Source: an uncultured Clostridia bacterium
Lineage (GTDB): Bacteria > Bacillota > Clostridia > Christensenellales > CAG-1252
Assembly: GCA_946626795.1 (NCBI GenBank)
Contig: CAMOUZ010000030.1
Coordinates: 1-10,862, forward strand
Length of the DNA stretch: 10,862 nucleotides
Direction of reading: 5' to 3'
In this document: one piece after another, positions 1-6,982 of the stretch
Layout of the letters: every line of letters begins with the position of its first letter
How positions within the stretch are numbered: position 1 is the first letter of the stretch
The notes under the pieces: model-generated
What the model saw: only the letters and a program-made list of their open reading frames with translations
Databases searched by the model: none
Told to the model about the DNA's origin: nothing
Position numbers and translations under genes: made by a program

Positions 1-2
1 GA

Positions 3-335
3 TATCACACGGCGATGAATGCTTCCGAGCTCGTTATCCAGTCCGACGGCACGAAGCAAGGACTTTTCTATCTGGTCACGCTCGCGCCTCTTGCGGGCTC
101 CGTCCTCGCCATTATCCCGCTTCTCTTCGATAATTTCCACGGCAAGCATCGTGACGAGATCTTCGAGGAGCTTGATCGCAGACGTGCGGAAGCCGCTGCG
201 GAAATGCAAGCTGCGGAATCCGGTGAGCAACCTGTGCTTGCGGCGGATACGGGCGTAGGTAGCGTCGAAGTCGAAGCGCCCGCGGAGACGGCAGAGGAGA
301 TCAGAGAAGACGATTCCTCCGATAAAAACGATTAA
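3..335 (+). CDS. GPH-family sugar:cation symporter, C-terminal end (partial)
   Basis: The frame is open from the left edge, so only about the last 110 residues of a larger membrane protein are present; the ATG at 15 is internal. What remains is one strongly hydrophobic helix (GLFYLVTLAPLAGSVLAIIP, then LLF) followed by a short basic turn and EIFEELDRRR, then an acidic, Ala/Glu-rich tail of about 50 residues ending at TAA. A last helix followed by a charged E-E-L-x-x-R-R segment is typical of the end of glycoside-pentoside-hexuronide:cation symporters (MelB/YicJ type, MFS superfamily), which import sugars or oligosaccharides with Na+ or H+. The tail should be cytoplasmic. The next gene starts 16 bases downstream, so the two are probably co-transcribed. 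The assignment rests on a short C-terminal segment; another MFS-type carrier is possible. Confidence 0.65.
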   Translation, partial: YHTAMNASELVIQSDGTKQGLFYLVTLAPLAGSVLAIIPLLFDNFHGKHRDEIFEELDRRRAEAAAEMQAAESGEQPVLAADTGVGSVEVEAPAETAEEIREDDSSDKND

Positions 336-339
336 TCCG

Positions 340-344
340 AGAGG
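340..344 (+). promoter_or_regulatory. Ribosome binding site that favours ATG 352 over GTG 349
   Basis: AGAGG lies 7 bases before the ATG at 352 but only 4 before the adjacent in-frame GTG at 349. The normal spacing supports ATG 352 as the start of the toroid-like protein. Confidence 0.6.
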
Positions 345-351
345 TATTGTG

Positions 352-2538
352 ATGAAAAAAGGTTTGAATAAGTCCGAGCGCAAACAGCTCGTAGCCTTTC
401 TCCTGAAAACGATCCTGACCCTTGCGGCGATCATTCTCCTCATCGTGGTCAGTCCCTATTTCGCTTTCATCTTCCTCGCTATCGCAGTTTGGATGGGCAT
501 AGACCTCGCCCTCGGGCTCACGTCCAAGTCTCGTCCCACCGCTCCGAAGAAGGAAGATAAGCACGTTTATCGTTACAGCTTTTCGGATATCCTCTGGCTC
601 TTCGAGCATCGCGGGATGCGTCATCCCGACATCGGATTCGGCTTGGAGGATATCACGGAAGAGATGCTTCTCAATATTATTGAGGAGGATCTGAAATACA
701 TCCACGAGCGCTATGACTGTTATGATTTCCGCGCCGTCAGGCTTTATCGCTTGATCACGGCGTCGGACGATGTCTTGGACGAGATCTCGCCCCGCGTCCG
801 CTCCCTTCTCGATGAGACTTTCCTCTCGATGAAGTTTTGGATCACGGAGAAAGGGGTGGACAGCGCTTGTTATTTCTCCGAGAACCATTCTTTGACCTTC
901 TTCGCTTTGGCGTATTTGATCGGTCGCCGCTATGCGGACAAGACCTTCACCCATGACGGACGCCTCGGCTCCGAGAAGGCGGAAGAAGCGCGCCGCCGCA
1001 TCCTGATGTGGCTCAATCTCCGCGGCAAGTACGGTTTCTCCGAGTTTTATTCGCACAATTATCTTCCCGTGAATTTTGCGCAGCTCTCTTTGCTCCTCCT
1101 CTATGGGGACCGCGAAGATAAAGAGATGATGGACAGGGTGCGCTCCGTGTTGGATCTCCTCTGTCTCGATTACGCCCACGCTTATTCTTTCGGCACGATC
1201 ATCGGTGCGCAGGGCAGGGCCTATGCGAGGAATAATCTCAATACGGCTTTCCACGAGAATAATTCCGAGATCGTCATCGAGTCCGCTTTCGGCGACGGCT
1301 CGAAAGTCGGCGGCGTTTACGCGCATACGGGCAGGCAGAGCGAGCTTTTCCTTCGCTTGGTCCTTGCGAGAGACGAGGAAGGCAAGCCGTTGTATGAAGT
1401 CCCCGCCGCGATCAAAGCCATCGCCGCTTCCCGCGAGACCGAGATCATCAAGACGGCTTCGGGCTTGGACCTTTCCGACCTGGAAGACCAGGGTCTTCTC
1501 GGCGTTTCGGACAGAGACATCACCTTCCAATTCGGCATGGAGGCTTTCTCCAATCCCGAGGTCTTGAATAATACCCTCGACATCGTGAATGAGTACTCTC
1601 TGATTCGGAATCATTTCTTCTCGTCTTTTAAATATTTCAACATCTCTTTCTTGCGCTTCCTCGGCGTGCTTCCTTTCGTCTCGAAGGCATTGAAGATCTA
1701 TCCGAACGGCGTCGCGATCCAACGCGCAAACGTCTATGCTTATAAGACGAAAGATTATAAGCTTTCCTCTTTGCAGCGCTATTACCCGGGTAGCGCGGGC
1801 GCGCAACAAACCACGATGGCTGTGGTGCTCCCCGAGGCGGTGACCGTCTTTACACACCATCCCTTGAAGGATAAAGTCTTCCATACCTCCCCGGGCTTTT
1901 GGGGCGGCTACGGATGCGCTCCCGACGCGGCGCAAAACGAAAATGTCTGTATGCTCATTCATCATATTCCGAAGAGCATCGTCTTCTCGCCCGCGCCCAT
2001 GCTGGATTATACGCATACTTATCTCCCCGAGGAGCTCCTCGACGAGGTCATCGTGGACGGGCATTATGCCTTTGCGAGAAAAGGCGAGACCTATCTCGCT
2101 TTGATCGGCGCGTCGGATTTCGAGTATCTGCCTTTCAATGAAGCGAAAGCGGCTCCGATGGAAGGTCTCATCAAAGATGAGAGCAAGCATTTCGAGCTTG
2201 TCCAAAGAGGACGCGATCAATTCACGATCTATGAGCTTTCCTCCGCGGAGAAGGAGGGGGGTTTCTCTGCCTTCGTCGAAAGGATCAAGGGAAACGCCGT
2301 TTCCTATGACGGATCCACTCTTGCCTATGCTTCTCGCGAGAAAGGGCTTTCTCTTACCTATCGCGGCGCTTTCACCGTGAACGGAGAAGCGCAGCAGAGC
2401 GAATACAAGCGTTTTGAGACGCCTTATGTCCAAGCGGATTATCTCGCGGAAGATATCAGGGTGTCGGCGGGTGGACACACCTTGCGCCTGAATGTCAGAG
2501 AAGGCGTTCGCGAAGAAGACGTCACGAAAGAATCATAA
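352..2538 (+). CDS. Membrane-anchored protein resembling heparinase-type polysaccharide lyases (alpha/alpha-toroid plus beta-sandwich)
   Basis: This 728-residue protein has no name I can give with certainty. Residues about 13-34 and 37-58 are two hydrophobic segments separated only by a Ser-Pro turn and flanked by basic stretches (MKKGLNKSERK before; KSRPTAPKKEDK after), so the large domain may sit on the cytoplasmic side. Residues about 100-400 are helical and carry FSENH (175-179), HDGR (201-204), RRRILMWLNLRGKYGFSEF (214-232) and AQGRAYARN (286-294). A similar order (SENH, W-L-x-x-R-x-x-x-G-F-S-E, H-G-R) occurs in uncharacterised alpha/alpha-toroid proteins related to heparinase/alginate-lyase folds; N178, H179 and a nearby Tyr or Arg would be the candidate catalytic residues. 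Residues about 450-720 look beta-rich, with PGFWGGYGCAPDAAQNENV (514-532) resembling the sandwich domain of such enzymes. Its place between a sugar symporter and two phosphoesterases supports a role in glycan breakdown. Lyase versus hydrolase activity, and the substrate, cannot be told from the sequence. Confidence 0.6.
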   Translation: MKKGLNKSERKQLVAFLLKTILTLAAIILLIVVSPYFAFIFLAIAVWMGIDLALGLTSKSRPTAPKKEDKHVYRYSFSDILWLFEHRGMRHPDIGFGLEDITEEMLLNIIEEDLKYIHERYDCYDFRAVRLYRLITASDDVLDEISPRVRSLLDETFLSMKFWITEKGVDSACYFSENHSLTFFALAYLIGRRYADKTFTHDGRLGSEKAEEARRRILMWLNLRGKYGFSEFYSHNYLPVNFAQLSLLLLYGDREDKEMMDRVRSVLDLLCLDYAHAYSFGTIIGAQGRAYARNNLNTAFHENNSEIVIESAFGDGSKVGGVYAHTGRQSELFLRLVLARDEEGKPLYEVPAAIKAIAASRETEIIKTASGLDLSDLEDQGLLGVSDRDITFQFGMEAFSNPEVLNNTLDIVNEYSLIRNHFFSSFKYFNISFLRFLGVLPFVSKALKIYPNGVAIQRANVYAYKTKDYKLSSLQRYYPGSAGAQQTTMAVVLPEAVTVFTHHPLKDKVFHTSPGFWGGYGCAPDAAQNENVCMLIHHIPKSIVFSPAPMLDYTHTYLPEELLDEVIVDGHYAFARKGETYLALIGASDFEYLPFNEAKAAPMEGLIKDESKHFELVQRGRDQFTIYELSSAEKEGGFSAFVERIKGNAVSYDGSTLAYASREKGLSLTYRGAFTVNGEAQQSEYKRFETPYVQADYLAEDIRVSAGGHTLRLNVREGVREEDVTKES

Positions 2539-2549
2539 GGAGAAAGACC

Positions 2550-3977
2550 ATGGCGAAAATCGGAAAGAAATTGATTATTTGGATCGTCGTCGGCGTTGTT
2601 GTCGCCGGTATCATCGGCGTTGCGATCTATCTTTTGAATTCTTTTTTGCCGCGCCCGATGAAGATCGATTGGGAGAGCATCGAGAAGTCAGAGACGAATG
2701 TCGTCTTGCTTTCCGCCGACGATGCGCGAAATGCGACGGGCGCCCCCGCTCTTGTAAAGTTGGACGCCGACGGGAGGGTGATCTCTTCGGAATGGAAGGT
2801 CTTGCAGTTTACGGATATGCACCTCACGCATGAGCTGAAGACCACGAATGACACCATCGCGCACTTCATCGCGGCGCTGAATGAGGAAAAGCCTGATTTC
2901 GTCGTGCTGACGGGAGACATCGTCACCCGCCTCGGCGCCAAAGTGCGTTTGAAACAGCTCTCCGAGATCTTCGAGACGGCGGGGATCTATTGGGCGTACG
3001 TCCTCGGAAATCACGAGGGCGATTCCGACCCCTATACGGTCTCTCGCTTGAATACAATGAAGACGGTGGAGACATATGACCACTGTCTCGTGGATACTTC
3101 CGTCAAGAAGACCGCGGCGAACGAGGACGTTTGGGGATACTGTAATTTCGTCGTGAATCTGCTCGGCGCGGATTTCGACGTCGTGCAGTCCATGATCTTC
3201 TTGGATAGCGGAAACGAGATCTCGGACGAAGATTACGCGGCGTTTTCCAAGGAGCGTCCCGAATATCGCGAGCATTCCTACGACTATATCAAAGAGAGTC
3301 AGATGACTTGGAGCGAAGAACAGATCAAGAACGTCACGAATAATTTCACGAAAGAGGTCAAGACGATGTTCTTCTTCCATATCCCCTTGGAGGAGTATCG
3401 AAACTATTATTTCGTGAAGCAGGAGAGCGTGGAGAAAGGGAAACTGGTCCTCCTCTCCGAGCATCCGGATTATCTTGCGAATGCGGATGAAAAGACCATC
3501 GAAAAGTTGAAGTCGGGCTCGGTCAAGCTTGTCTCCGCGGATCTGAAAAAAGTGGAGGGGAGCGAAGTCGTTGTGAATGGCGAAGTCGTCGGATATTTCG
3601 TGAAGAAAGACGGCTGGAACGTCATCGGCGATACCCGCAGTTTCGAGAGGCCATGCTCCTCCGAATACAATAACGGGATGTATGCGCGCCTCGCGGCGAT
3701 GGGCGCGTACGTGAACGGCGTTTTCTGCGGTCACGATCATATCAATAATACCATTCTCTATGAGCCCGCGCTGGCGTCCCCCGTTTATCTTTGCTACGGC
3801 ACGTGTAGCGGCAGGCAAGGCTATAATTTGAAAGACGACGGCCTTTCCGAGACGGAGAAATACGAGGATCGCGGCTATTCCGTGATCGAGATCAAGGCGG
3901 ATGGGAAGTTCAGCTTCGCGGACGTTTTGTATGGAGGCGCGCCCGTGTATCGCATCGTAGACGGCGAGCCGGCATAA
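2550..3977 (+). CDS. Membrane-anchored calcineurin-like metallophosphoesterase 1
   Basis: This 475-residue protein starts with a basic MAKIGKK and one membrane helix (residues about 8-33), which predicts an N-in anchor with the enzyme outside the membrane. All metallophosphoesterase motifs are present in order: D89-M-H91, G122-D123, G153-N154-H155-E, H277 (FFFHIP) and G394-H395-D396-H397. These ligands normally hold two divalent metals and hydrolyse phosphomono- or diesters. The arrangement recalls the Dcr2/purple-acid-phosphatase-like branch. The stretch between H277 and H395 (118 residues) looks longer than I expect for that branch and probably contains an insert. AAGGAG at 2537-2542, overlapping the stop codon of the previous gene, sits 7 bases before the ATG and fixes the start. 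It is followed 26 bases later by a clear paralogue. The family call is firm; the substrate is unknown. Confidence 0.88.
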   Translation: MAKIGKKLIIWIVVGVVVAGIIGVAIYLLNSFLPRPMKIDWESIEKSETNVVLLSADDARNATGAPALVKLDADGRVISSEWKVLQFTDMHLTHELKTTNDTIAHFIAALNEEKPDFVVLTGDIVTRLGAKVRLKQLSEIFETAGIYWAYVLGNHEGDSDPYTVSRLNTMKTVETYDHCLVDTSVKKTAANEDVWGYCNFVVNLLGADFDVVQSMIFLDSGNEISDEDYAAFSKERPEYREHSYDYIKESQMTWSEEQIKNVTNNFTKEVKTMFFFHIPLEEYRNYYFVKQESVEKGKLVLLSEHPDYLANADEKTIEKLKSGSVKLVSADLKKVEGSEVVVNGEVVGYFVKKDGWNVIGDTRSFERPCSSEYNNGMYARLAAMGAYVNGVFCGHDHINNTILYEPALASPVYLCYGTCSGRQGYNLKDDGLSETEKYEDRGYSVIEIKADGKFSFADVLYGGAPVYRIVDGEPA

Positions 3978-3992
3978 AGTTTTCGGTGGAAG

Positions 3993-3997
3993 AGGAG
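3993..3997 (+). promoter_or_regulatory. Ribosome binding site that selects ATG 4004
   Basis: AGGAG lies 6 bases before the ATG at 4004. An in-frame GTG at 3986 would place this site inside the coding sequence and has no good site of its own, so the shorter form is preferred. Confidence 0.7.
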
Positions 3998-4003
3998 AAG
4001 AAT

Positions 4004-5512
4004 ATGGAAGAAAGTAATCGTATGTCGAAGAAGGGCAAGATCATAGCGGCAGTCTCCGTTTTCCTTGTGCTTGCGGTGGGCCTCGTTGTCGTCTTCCTTT
4101 ACGGTAGTATGCCGATGCGCGTGGATTGGGAAAAGATCCATAAAGTGTCGAATAACGTCACGCTTCTTGCGCCCGGTGAAAAGCAGAATCCGAGCGAGGA
4201 CGCTTATTCCCTCGTCAAGCTCAATGCGGACGGTTCGGTGGACGAGACGGATTGGAAGGTGATGCAAGCTACGGATCTCCATTTCGGAGACAGGATGAAA
4301 GAGAATGAGGTCACGCTCGAGAAGTTCCTCGACGCGATCTATCGTGAGAAACCGGATTACGTCGTGCTGACCGGTGACATCATTACGAGCATTCGAGGCA
4401 GATCCCGCGCCGTTCAGCTCTGCAATATTTTCGAAAAACTCGGCATTTATTGGACGTACGTCATCGGAAATCACGAAGGGGATCAGATCTTCGCGCTCTC
4501 GCGTAAGGAGCTCATCGAGATCTGCGCTTCTTATCCCCATTGCGTCTTGGACAGCAGCGTGAAATACACGTCGGACGGAAAGAAGGTTTGGGGACAAGGG
4601 AACTGCATGGTCCATCTCCTCGGAAAGGATTATAAAGTGGTTCAGTCCATGATCTTTATGGACACGGGCGACGCTATCACGGACGAGGACGCCGAGAGAG
4701 TGGGCGTAAAGAAAGGCACGTATGATTTCTTGAAAGAGGATCAAATGCAATGGTACAAAGAGCAAGTACAGGCGGCAGTTCGCCTCAACGAGGATGTGAA
4801 GACGATGCTCTTCATCCATATCCCTCTCGTGGAACAGAGCAGTCTTGTTTATGTGAGACAGTCGGAGTACGCGCCGAAAGACGAGAATGTCGAAAGGAGC
4901 GTCGTTTTACTCTCCGAAGAGCCGAATTGCAGGGAGGCGTCCGCTCTGACCAAAGAAGAGCAAAAAGCTCTCGACGCAGGGGAGATCATCCAAGTCTCCG
5001 CGGCGGCAAAGAATGGAGGCAAGCGAAAGGTTACGTTGATCCCCGCCGTGTATAAAAAGATGCTCGGGAGCGAGCGTACATATAAAGACGAGGTCATCGG
5101 CTTCTATGTTTTGAAAGAAGGTTGGGCGTATGCCGACGGAACGGGCTGTCAGGAAGGTTGCTGTTCTTCCGATTACAATAACGGAATGTATGCCCTTATG
5201 ACCTCCATGCGCGAGCACGTGAACGGGCTCTTCTGCGGGCATGATCACGTGACGAACAGCGTGCTTTTCGAGACGGGGACGTATACGACGGAAGATTCTC
5301 CCGTTTATCTTTGTTACGGCATTTGCGGCGGTTATGCCACGTACAGTCTTTATACGCATAAGATGTCCGAGAATCCCGATGAACTCAAAGGCTACAATAT
5401 CATTCGCATCCACGATGACTGTTCTTTCGATTACGTGGGCGTACAGTACACGAACGTCGAAAAACAGTCGGAATACATTCTGAATAGCCTCCCCGTGTAC
5501 GCTCATTCGTAA
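4004..5512 (+). CDS. Membrane-anchored calcineurin-like metallophosphoesterase 2 (paralogue of the preceding gene)
   Basis: This 502-residue protein has the same layout as its upstream neighbour: a short basic N-terminus (MSKKGK at 7-12), one membrane helix (about 13-34), a short conserved module (MRVDWEKI..., LVKLNADGSVDETDWKV), then a metallophosphoesterase core. The metal ligands are D91-L-H93, G124-D125, G155-N156-H157-E, H272 (FIHIP) and G412-H413-D414-H415, all intact. Long blocks match the first copy almost exactly, including VVLTGDI, GNHEGD, VVQSMIF, DYNNGMYA versus EYNNGMYA, FCGHDH and SPVYLCYG, so the pair arose by tandem duplication. The H272-H413 interval (141 residues) is longer than in copy 1 and carries an extra Lys-rich stretch and a CQEGCC cluster (382-387). 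It is predicted to be extracytoplasmic. It is the last gene of the block: a terminator follows. Both copies keep full catalytic sets, which suggests different substrates rather than decay of one. Confidence 0.88.
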   Translation: MEESNRMSKKGKIIAAVSVFLVLAVGLVVVFLYGSMPMRVDWEKIHKVSNNVTLLAPGEKQNPSEDAYSLVKLNADGSVDETDWKVMQATDLHFGDRMKENEVTLEKFLDAIYREKPDYVVLTGDIITSIRGRSRAVQLCNIFEKLGIYWTYVIGNHEGDQIFALSRKELIEICASYPHCVLDSSVKYTSDGKKVWGQGNCMVHLLGKDYKVVQSMIFMDTGDAITDEDAERVGVKKGTYDFLKEDQMQWYKEQVQAAVRLNEDVKTMLFIHIPLVEQSSLVYVRQSEYAPKDENVERSVVLLSEEPNCREASALTKEEQKALDAGEIIQVSAAAKNGGKRKVTLIPAVYKKMLGSERTYKDEVIGFYVLKEGWAYADGTGCQEGCCSSDYNNGMYALMTSMREHVNGLFCGHDHVTNSVLFETGTYTTEDSPVYLCYGICGGYATYSLYTHKMSENPDELKGYNIIRIHDDCSFDYVGVQYTNVEKQSEYILNSLPVYAHS

Positions 5513-5522
5513 GGCGTTTTTC

Positions 5523-5554
5523 AAAAAGAAAAAGTCCCTTGCGCAAGGGACTTT
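5523..5554 (-). terminator. Rho-independent terminator for the minus-strand ferritin-like gene
   Basis: Positions 5531-5554 form a perfect 24-base palindrome with half-site AAAGTCCCTTGC, giving a 10-bp stem and a GCGC loop. Read on the minus strand it is followed by TTCTTTTTG (5530 downwards), a good T-tract. On the plus strand no T-tract follows the stem, so it mainly serves the gene ending at 5597. Confidence 0.75.
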
Positions 5555-5556
5555 GT

Positions 5557-5598
5557 AAGGGGCTTGCGAGAAAGATCGCAAGCCTTTTCTCTTTTTTT
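5557..5598 (+). terminator. Rho-independent terminator for the transporter-phosphoesterase operon
   Basis: GGCTTGCGA (5561-5569) pairs with TCGCAAGCC (5576-5584) around a 6-base loop. Two G-T and two A-T pairs can extend the stem to 5557-5588. TTTTCTCTTTTTTT follows at 5585-5598. The T-tract just overlaps the stop codon of the convergent gene. Confidence 0.85.
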
Positions 5599-6853
5599 AT
5601 CGAGCGCTTTCTTTGCTCTTTTCTCTTCCCACGGAGACATTGTCTTTTTCGCGGTTTCGGAGGGCGGGGACGGGGTGTTCCTTTTCTTCGTAGCGATAGT
5701 CTTTGCCGAGCTCTTCGATGTGTCTTTCGATGACTTCGTGCGAAGCCGCCTTTTCGCCGTTTACGCGGCTTTGATAGTCGAAGAAATCGAAAGAGTCGTT
5801 CAAGGCGTTCACCGTCGTGAAGTCTTCGCGCATCGCGGTCTCGTTCACCGTGTGTTTCAGCACATCTCGCACGTAGTCTTTTTGCTCTTTGAAAATGAGA
5901 AGCTCGGGGAAGGCAGGCGCTGGGATGACGTCCGTGTAGTCGCGGTTCTCGTATTTTTTCAAGAGCCCCGCCGCATAGTGGAGATGCGCCACTTCCTGCT
6001 CGAAGAGCTCTTCCCAGACTTCTTTGATCTTCTTGTCCGTTTCGCTCTCGTAAGCGCTGTAATAGAGATAGGCCTCGGTGTATTCATGCATCAGGAGCTT
6101 TTCCAGCGGGGTTTGGTTCGGGTCGATCAAACTCCCGTATTGGCTCACGTGTTGTTCTTCGATCATCGCGATCTCTTGGTAAAGCCGCCTGCCGAGGTCG
6201 GATTTATAAAATCCGCATTGATTCATATAGTAGTTCATCGTCTGCTGTTCCGCCGCGGTGATGATATTCACTTGCAGTTTGGTGAGAAGCGAGGCGTTCT
6301 TTCCGATTGGGCGCTTAACGTCGTCGTAGGGGTGCCTATGCTCGCTGACGGTCGGGCGTCCCGGCATGATCTCGGTGTAACAGCCCACCATCTCTTCCGC
6401 TTTTTGTCCCGTCTCCATATTCAGGAGATCCGCATAACGGTAAAGATGGTCGAAGTCTTCGAGAAGGGCAAAGTCCAAGCAATGTTTGACGTAAGGATCT
6501 TTTTCACGCGACGCCATCAAGGCGGTGAGATCCACGGCGAGTTGCTCGTAGCCGATGGTGTTTTCGAGGACGCTCTCCGAGATGGGTTTCAGGCAAGCGA
6601 TCCGCTTCTGTTGCATTTGTTCGCTTCTGCGGATCAAAGCGAGATCGCGTCTGAGGTCGCCGCTCGTTTCACAGCGCATCGTGTTATGTCCGAACCATAC
6701 TTGTTCATATTCCGCGCCGTTCATCAAAATGATGCGGAGCTTTGTGTAAGGATCGGCGTTGTACTTGTCGTAGCTGTATCCGTAGAGGGTGCTTCTGTCT
6801 ACGAAACAGTCCTCGATGGGCATGGGTTTGAGTTCAAAAGGGTTCATTGTCAT
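5597..6853 (-). CDS. Large ferritin-like (rubrerythrin-type) putative diiron protein
   Basis: This 418-residue soluble protein shows a full diiron four-helix pattern in its centre: E202 (AAEQQTMNYYM), E232-x-x-H235 (IEEQHV), E257 or E260 (MHEYTEAYLYY) and E287-x-x-H290 (EQEVAHLHYA). A second, partial set lies nearer the N-terminus: E103 (GYEQLAVDLT) and an acidic-His group around 132-136 (EDFDH). Residues 153-180 include an EHRHPYDDV stretch between the two parts. The C-terminus (GKDYRYEEKEHP..., DNVSVGRE) is charged. Such proteins in anaerobes usually handle peroxide, oxygen or iron; none of the rubredoxin Cys pairs of classic rubrerythrin is present, so it would need a separate electron donor. 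GGAGG (6864-6860) lies 6 bases before the chosen ATG; an earlier out-of-frame ATG (6857) is blocked by a stop. It is monocistronic, with its own promoter and terminator. The fold call is firm; the exact activity is not known. Confidence 0.82.
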   Translation of the reverse strand: MTMNPFELKPMPIEDCFVDRSTLYGYSYDKYNADPYTKLRIILMNGAEYEQVWFGHNTMRCETSGDLRRDLALIRRSEQMQQKRIACLKPISESVLENTIGYEQLAVDLTALMASREKDPYVKHCLDFALLEDFDHLYRYADLLNMETGQKAEEMVGCYTEIMPGRPTVSEHRHPYDDVKRPIGKNASLLTKLQVNIITAAEQQTMNYYMNQCGFYKSDLGRRLYQEIAMIEEQHVSQYGSLIDPNQTPLEKLLMHEYTEAYLYYSAYESETDKKIKEVWEELFEQEVAHLHYAAGLLKKYENRDYTDVIPAPAFPELLIFKEQKDYVRDVLKHTVNETAMREDFTTVNALNDSFDFFDYQSRVNGEKAASHEVIERHIEELGKDYRYEEKEHPVPALRNREKDNVSVGREKSKESAR

Positions 6854-6859
6854 TCATTA

Positions 6860-6864
6860 CCTCC
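6860..6864 (-). promoter_or_regulatory. Ribosome binding site of the ferritin-like gene
   Basis: GGAGG on the minus strand, 6 bases before the ATG at 6853-6851. Three ATGs lie close together here; this spacing favours the middle one, which is in frame. Confidence 0.7.
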
Positions 6865-6892
6865 GTATGTAGGATTGCCGAATTTTGCGGTT

Positions 6893-6921
6893 TTTATAAT
6901 GGCGGAGCGGCGTTTTATCAA
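6893..6921 (-). promoter_or_regulatory. Sigma-A-like promoter of the ferritin-like gene
   Basis: On the minus strand TTGATA (6921-6916) and TATAAA (6898-6893) are separated by 17 bases, close to the TTGACA/TATAAT consensus. Transcription would begin near 6886, giving a leader of about 33 bases before the start codon. Confidence 0.65.
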
Positions 6922-6945
6922 AGAAAGAGGAAGCGATTTCGTCTT

Positions 6946-6963
6946 AAAAGCCAAAAGGCTTTT
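6946..6963. repeat. Inverted repeat in the divergent intergenic region
   Basis: AAAAGCC-AAAA-GGCTTTT is a 7-bp perfect inverted repeat between the two divergent promoters. An overlapping alternative hairpin, AGGC-TTTTC-GCCT, spans 6956-6968. It may be an operator, a weak terminator-like hairpin, or chance; nothing in the sequence decides this. Confidence 0.4.
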
Positions 6964-6982
6964 CGCCTAGGAGAGAAAATCT

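Noticed and set aside
301..2478. A 725-codon open frame on the minus strand opposite the toroid-like gene
   Set aside because: The plus-strand reading has a ribosome site, membrane helices and family-like motifs. The minus reading gives Arg/Ile/Glu-rich sequence with no recognisable domain, the usual antisense shadow of biased codon use.
3986..4003. GTG start adding six residues (MEEEKN) to the second phosphoesterase
   Set aside because: The AGGAG site would lie within the coding sequence. ATG 4004 is spaced correctly behind it.
5564..6970. A 468-codon plus-strand open frame opposite the ferritin-like gene
   Set aside because: It would begin inside the terminator and has no ribosome site. 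The minus strand has a promoter, GGAGG, intact diiron motifs and its own terminator.
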